Made by a program: the position numbers and the translations under genes
Part shown: positions 58,401 through 64,000 of the stretch, piece after piece
How the letters are laid out: each line of letters starts with the position of its first letter
Position numbering within the stretch: the first letter of the stretch is position 1
Notes under the pieces: generated by a model
Database searches by the model: none
Told to the model about the DNA's origin: nothing
Seen by the model: only the letters and a program-made list of their open reading frames with translations
Assembly (NCBI GenBank): GCA_965178125.1
Contig: OZ237743.1
Coordinates: 124,001 to 188,000, forward strand
Direction of reading: 5' to 3'
DNA: 64,000 nt
DNA from: Bilabrum cf. latius
Taxonomy: Eukaryota; Bigyra: Bicosoecida; Bigyra; Bicosoecida

Positions 58401-61400
58401 TGCAAACGTCCACCTCGCCAGCAGCCCCGCGAACCGCCGGCCGCACTATTTCCCGCCAGGCACCAGCTTCAGCTTAACATGCCCCAAGGCAAGCTCAATG
58501 AGGTAGCGGCCGATCCTATTATAATCCTGCTAGATGACGGAGTCGATGGTCTGCTCGATCTTACGTGAGTTGCTCGTGAGATTTCTGACCGGTTCGTAGC
58601 TACCGAATACTTGATCGTCCCAGTTGTACATGTTGGTCATGTAGAAGAAACTACCCCTTGAGCCATACTCATGTTTCTTCGGTGGCGCCGCCTCGGCATA
58701 GTTCTTCGCAGTACGCAAAACCATCTAGCCCAGCATGTCGTAGAACCCTGAACGCCTCGGTAGTCGAGCCGTCAGCTACGCTTCAAGCACGTCGCCGAAT
58801 CGAAGAGCCCGCCACTACGCAGACAACTCCAAGGCACGCTCCATCTCCGTAGACTTTGGCTCTGCGTCGGCCGTAAGCAGATCGTCGCAGGCGGACTGGT
58901 GATCGGCGCGAGAGAGTCTGCAGCAGGACTGCACGTGTCCATGAACACCAAGGTAATCCATGTAGATCGCGGTATTGGTACCCTCGAACGGCATCTTAGC
59001 GTTTCCAAACCGCAGTGCCAGAGCCAGCTTCAACCTTACTGCAAGCATGTCTGGGGTCACGTCGCTTGCAAGCCCTTCCAGCTGTGAGAGCCAGTAGGAT
59101 TCCTCCCAGGAGAGCGCCTTGTCCGTGTTTATGCTGGGCATCAGCCTCGCCGCGAGCTCGTACTCCCTTGCCCTGAGCAAACAATTGAGATAGTACAATG
59201 CTGCGCTCACCGAGGGTAACTTGAGAAACGACTCAGACACAGACACTTCCAGAAAGTAGGACCGCGATTGGGCAAACGCCAGCCACCCCGTATCTCCCCT
59301 GTGTTGCGACACGTACGTTGAGAAGGGCGCATGCTTGATGTCAGGCCTCTCCAGCGGGTGCGATGCAACGAACAAGCTGAGCCCGCCCGAATCGCTTTCA
59401 ACCAGCATGGCGTGTGGGAGACCTTTCATGAGGGAGCTGGGCCCAAGATTTGAGCCGACCGGGAGAGCCACAGGAGGGAGGTGGCCTGCTGGCTAACCAG
59501 GTGCAGCACGCGTTTCCGGACCATCGCGCTGCAAAACAGCAAGCGTATCCTCCGTGTACCGATCACATACGAACAGATCGTTACGATCTGCAAAATATAG
59601 GCGCGCGGGTCGACAATCTAGTGCGGCTGCGCCGCCCAACGCTGCACCGCCCGACGCTGCACCAGCGGGGTGCACACCGTTGGAGCTCAATGAAGTGCCC
59701 GCGCCTTTATCTTGTCTCACTAAGTCCTACAACTGTGTTTCGTTTAATTCTCTGCACAAGAGCTCGGTCTCAAGCCGCGGCATACTGACAGACTGGAGCT
59801 CACACAGCTGGCCTGGTTTGACTGCGCTGCACCACGAGATTGAGCTGACTTGCCTCGCCGAGCCCGACGCTTCCGCTGCATCGAATGTCCAAGGGAGCAC
59901 ATGGCCTAGTGACTCAGATCTCGCCAATGTGGCGGCAAGACGATCTAGTGGAGAGCCAGGGGGTGCCTGCTGCAGGTTGAGAAGCAAAGCATCCGGCTTG
60001 GTCCCGGGTGGCGCATCGACGAGACCGCTGCTGTCCGGGGTGAGCTGCAGTGCATCTGGAAATTGAGCCCTAGCAGCAGCAACCACGGCCGGGTCACCAA
60101 TCATGCCAGGAAACAAAGACTTTCTGTACAGTCGAGCGGCCCTGCGAGCCTCAGGCTCAAGGTGAGCTTGCACAACTGCAGTAGGCAAGGCATCCAGGAT
60201 ATACAGGGCATCTTCAGTCGGAGCGTGACCGGCTGCATCATCACCAGGCTCGTTTCCATCCGACTGGCTCTACTCCTAGCCCTGTTCCTCACCATCGCCA
60301 CTAGATTCATGCGCCTGCCTGCTCTCATTTCGGGTCATAGATGCAGGCGGGTACTCCCCGACGAGACGCCCGGTGGCTGCGCACAGCCACCACTGGAGCC
60401 CCTTTGAAAGCAACGCATGCGGTACAGCACCATTCAGCAGCATAGATGGAATCAGGCTGTATGCGGTCAGATCCGACATGTCCTCTCCTTCGGGTCGCAG
60501 GCGCCTAATTTCCACGCCGTCTAGTACCCTTGCCTCGGTGCCCAGATTCCCAGCAACGAAGTGGAGGAGTGTCGACACTCTGAATTTGACTTCAGCAGGC
60601 GGTAGCTGTGCGATGGAGAACCTGGCATCTGAGGTCCAGCAGGCCACGCAAAAAACTCGCCGTGCGTACTCTTGGAAGTAGTACGCATCGCATGTCCGTC
60701 TGTTTCTGCGCAGAACCAGCTTCTTGAGGATCGAACCGTCTGCCTCTGGGTGCTAGCTCACGCAGTACACTTCAACAAGGTCCGCACCACTGTTTATTTG
60801 CTCTCGGTTTGCGTACAGAGCCATGTAGCGCCCGAGTTCAGCGGCGCCATCCGAATCGGCTTCTCTCACAGCCTGCATCCACGTGTCCTGCAGAACGCTC
60901 GACACCCAGCGTTCCGGTGACGAATCGAGAGAGGGAACCACGGTCACAAACTAGTCCTCTTCGGGAAGAGCCTCGAGTGAGTCGACGTCACACGTCAATT
61001 TCATCGAATACGACCTTCTCTTGCCACTTCGCAAGTCCTCGCTCACGCCCCGACCGCGGATCCACTCCGGAAGGCCCATGCATTCGAGCGTGCCTTTGTA
61101 CTACGACGGCTTTAAGCCCTGCCAGTGGTGTATCTCCAAGTCTCCATACCCAGCAAATGCAGGCATGGAGCTAATGGCGTACTGCACCAAACTCTCATGA
61201 CGGGCCACTACGGTGCAGAAGGGGGCATCATTGCCTGCGAAGAACGTCTGGCAAGCGAGTGTGTTATTGACTGACGCAGGCAGAGGCACGACATCGCTAC
61301 CCTTGGCTGCAGTCATCCTGCAGCTCTGTGCGTCCATCACGTGCTTCCCGCTGGCATCCTCAAATGCCCCATTTGAATGCAAAGCGGGCTTGGGGGTACC

Positions 61401-64000
61401 CCACGAGGCATCGCGCTAGCTCGTGTATAACTGTCGACTCACAGAGAGCGCATGCTCAGGCACCCCGATGGTTGGCCATCCCAATGCTGACGGTCCGGCA
61501 GCTCCGGAGCCGCTTGAAGCGGCTTTTGCTGAACTGGGTTGGTCAGACGATTCGCCGGACCCGCAATCCATCGGGTGTGCGCCGCAGATCATTTTGCTCC
61601 ACGATTCGGCCCAAGCCGGGCCAGAACCCTTCTAGCACGCGACAAAGTAGCCAACCAAAGTAGCCCGAAGCGAGTCGATCGCATCGAACACCTGTGTCTC
61701 GCTCACCCTGACGAGCCTCTGCAGGTATGGAGCCTCCATCCCGTCCTGGAACTAGCTCTCTTTTGCATCGCTCGGGTGCTTCGGCGCTGAGAGTCGGTAC
61801 TTGGGTGGCTCCAATTCCATCACGTACTGCTTTCCAAGGCCGTGGAAAGTGTGGAAGAAGGCTAGGCTTCCCATGACCCGGCCGATCCCTTCGTCGCCCA
61901 TTTCCAGAGGGGCAAATCCTTGTCGGAGCAGTGCCCAGTGAGTCCGGGATAAGACCTGTAGCTAAAGATCCGCCCTCTTAGAACCCTACCGCTCGTAGAA
62001 ATCCAGGACTGGGTCAAGATGAGCAGTGATACACTCACGCATTTGGGAGCGGCATTGCCTTAACCGTTCCAGCAGTGCCTCCGTCGGCGCGGCGGGGTGG
62101 TTCGCCGGAAGCTGCAAGACTCGCGTGGCTGCAAGGAGCACTCCACCAGCAAGCCGACATGCGAAAGTAAGCGGCGTCACAAACACAGGGTTGATGTTAC
62201 CCTTGCACATCCTCGCAATTTCCTCGCAGACGGCCATCAGCGGACCCACCGTGCCCTCCGGGGCGTGGGCCAGCTCGTGCCAGAGCGACCCATACGTCGA
62301 ACCGAGAGAGACAAGGTCCGTCGGGGCATGATCAGGCATGCCTGGCAAGTGTGCACAAGCTAGTGGCACTGCGGGAGGGCCGGCGCTATCATCCCTGTCA
62401 GTCGAAATCACGCCCTGCTACAACCCAAACCTCTAGCGAGCGAAAGGGCTTCCATGAAACAGTGGCCCTGACGAAGATGCCGAACTAGCTCCTCCTCCTG
62501 TCGCGGATGCGGCAGCTGCTGCTAGTCCTGAGCCACCTGTTCCTCCCTTGGACGTGCTGCCGCTCGTCAAATCGGGGCACGCGGACTCTGCTACCGCACC
62601 GAGTCGAAACACGGAAGTCCACAGCACCTCACGGAGTTCCTCGTTGAAGAGGGCAGATCCGCGCGCCTCGGCAAAGAATCCGAGCACCAGGGGCACACGC
62701 ATGGATGACGTCACTGTCAGAGCGCTCAGCAGCTCCTGCGAATCGGTGTCCGTCAGGTAATTCCCAAAGGAATCAAGACCCTCCGCCAGCACCACATCAT
62801 CTTCATCGGCTGCACCGTCCTCGATGCGTGCAAGGACGCCGTGTGCCTCAGGAGTCATGAAACTGTGCGATGGGTAGGGTACTGTCAGACTGCATCCCTA
62901 CCGGTGCTTGTCCGCAGACCCATCAACCTTGATTCCAGCCTAACCCTTCGTGATCTTGTCGTCGAACTTGGGAGGGGTGAACGAGATCCTTGGCGACACG
63001 AGCTTGCCGGGGGTTCGCCCGATGCCACCGCCGCCGACGAGCTCTATGGCCATCAGGGCCTGTACGTCCCGAACCGCCGCGAACTCGGGGCACTTGTTGG
63101 GCACGTCGTCCGAAAGCTGCATGCAGACTCCCGCGACGAACTTGGGACAGTCTTTCTCGGGGTCTTCCATCTTCATTTTGCGGCATGCCGTTATCGCGAC
63201 GCCATTGACTGTCGGCAACCCCAGCTCAGCGGCAAAGTCGTACGTGATCTTGCTGTTGCTCCAGTTTTGGGATGCTTCTTGCATTGAAGAGCTACCGCCA
63301 CCTGTGTTCCATGCAAACGAGCCTATCAGGCGATCCAGCCTGCCTTTCGGTTTGCTGACTCGCCTAGCGCTAGCCACAGCACTTAATGCTTGGTCCTCTG
63401 CCTGACGACACCCCAGAATTCTCTGTGCAGCCACTCCAACCAGAGGGTCTTCGAGGCTCCACAGCTGCATCGGTACCTCGAGCGGCTCTCCGATGGCGGT
63501 GCTCTGCAGCAGGGTATGCGGCTCGATCTTGGAAGGGCTGAACCTTTCGGTCTTCGCACCAGGCACGGCTTCTGCGCGCAGGAGCTTCGTGACGAGAGAG
63601 CCCTCTCCTTGCGGGCATCCGTACCTCATGACCGACAGAACAAAGTACAAGACTGCAAGCGAGCACGCTTGGCGCTCGGAGACTCCAGCCGCATCTTTTC
63701 GGGGGTTGAAGTGCGTATAGCTGAGGTACTTGCGGAGGAGATCGACGGCAGAATTGCACAGGTCGAGCACTCGTTTCTGTGGCAGCGTGCCGCACGGGTG
63801 CCCGACCGTTACGGAGCTGCTCCCTGCCTTCCCCAGCATCCATCCGATCGAGTCGAAGGGCAGCCGCTGCAGTATGACGCGCTTGACAAATCGGGACCCC
63901 ATAAGCGCCCCATAGTACCCTTCCGACTGCTCCCATATCCGGTCGGCCAGCCTCGAAGCCCCTTCTATTAGGCGCAAGACGTTGTCAGAGGAATCCGTGG
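52499..64000 (-). CDS. DUF3638/DUF3645 helicase-like giant protein (5' partial) with EF-hand-like C-terminus
   Basis: DUF3638-DUF3645 proteins are very large eukaryotic proteins with an atypical SF2-like ATPase; their function is poorly known. More than 3780 residues are seen in the frame from the right edge to 53655, then after an intron from 53515 to TAA at 52499. Motifs in order: Walker A SLAMGSGKTAFL (56580-56597), Walker B-like LLMDEVDMILSPLKSELLYPAG (DEVD at 56136-56147), LKTAVPFVGKDVPSEMSSFAQPD, AHPPFHALIDAGALITGMNN, and HTTGTDIKQAPNARAVLTLGKDCTFRDAAQ with WRMRGIAKGQTI (about 54400-54220), equivalent to the helicase C-terminal motifs. The last exon ends with EF-hand-like pairs (DVSKAGRLLVADLPDLV, DADADSFVSIREL). 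More than 20 in-frame TAGs occur, one inside a CAG-GAG repeat (53721). Confidence 0.85.
53516..53654 (-). other. Intron in DUF3638 gene (139 bp, GT-AG)
   Basis: Minus-strand donor TAGTAT|GTGAGA and acceptor ATATTCGCAG|GTGAAC, phase 0. It joins ...KELQY to VNWYKRPDMELPEPK and moves from one minus-strand frame to another. Without it the upstream frame runs into unrelated sequence. Confidence 0.7.
53718..53738 (-). repeat. CAG-GAG repeat with an internal TAG
   Basis: On the minus strand the codons read CAG GAG TAG GAG CAG GAG CAG, so TAG takes the place of CAG in a Gln-Glu repeat. This fits a single C-to-T change that is silent if TAG is Gln. Confidence 0.8.

Noticed and set aside
1-64000. tRNA genes, including a suppressor-type tRNA that could read UAG
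   Set aside because: I looked through the intergenic stretches for cloverleaf-like B-box sequences and saw none I could support; a proper scan was not possible here.

Overview
This is a GC-rich nuclear genome fragment from a eukaryotic microbe. The gene set is eukaryotic: inositol-polyphosphate 4-phosphatase, AMPK beta, F-BAR protein, Rtt106/Pob3-type histone chaperone, CRT-like transporter, purple acid phosphatase and leishmanolysin-like peptidase. A few short GT-AG introns are visible, but most coding sequence is in very long uninterrupted frames. I cannot name the lineage; a free-living or parasitic protist fits best.

The key to reading the window is that TAG is not a stop here. Under the standard code most genes look like strings of fragments. 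In every case the fragments lie in one frame and are separated only by TAG. If TAG is read as an amino acid, the window resolves into 12 long genes. Nine end in TGA, three in TAA and none in TAG. Several independent sites say TAG means glutamine: a duplicated segment with TAG in one copy and CAG in the other; TAG replacing CAG inside CAG-GAG repeats; and TAG at positions where the family normally has Gln (SecA Q motif, ankyrin AAQRG, leishmanolysin LQ). All CDS entries here read TAG as Gln.

Layout: (1) 1-4960, INPP4-like phosphatase, + strand, 5' end outside the window. (2) 6300-8150, CRT-like transporter, +. (3) 8454-9179, small membrane-anchored protein, -, divergent from (4) 9419-11098, secreted purple acid phosphatase, +. 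(5) 11737-24711, a 4324-residue surface protein with FG-GAP and IPT/TIG repeats and a multi-spanning C-terminus, -. It is bracketed by ~655-bp direct repeats (11039-11693 and 24985-25647), which suggests it was inserted between the phosphatase and (6) 25300-28894, F-BAR protein, +. (7) 28964-29525, a fold-back inverted-repeat element. (8) 29783-31487, AMPK beta, -. (9) 31978-35463, DUF2828/vWA protein, -, divergent from (10) 35710-37686, histone chaperone, +. (11) 37951-40466, leishmanolysin-like metallopeptidase, +. (12) 40691-52313, an ankyrin plus SecA-type ATPase giant with one +1 frame change, +. It converges on (13) 52499-64000, a DUF3638/DUF3645 helicase-like giant, -, with its N-terminus beyond the right edge.

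The neighbours do not form a pathway. Visible themes are cell-surface or secreted proteins (purple acid phosphatase, FG-GAP/IPT giant, peptidase), membrane or phosphoinositide regulation (INPP4, F-BAR) and two giant SF2-like ATPases in tail-to-tail order. I saw no convincing tRNA, rRNA or CRISPR array.
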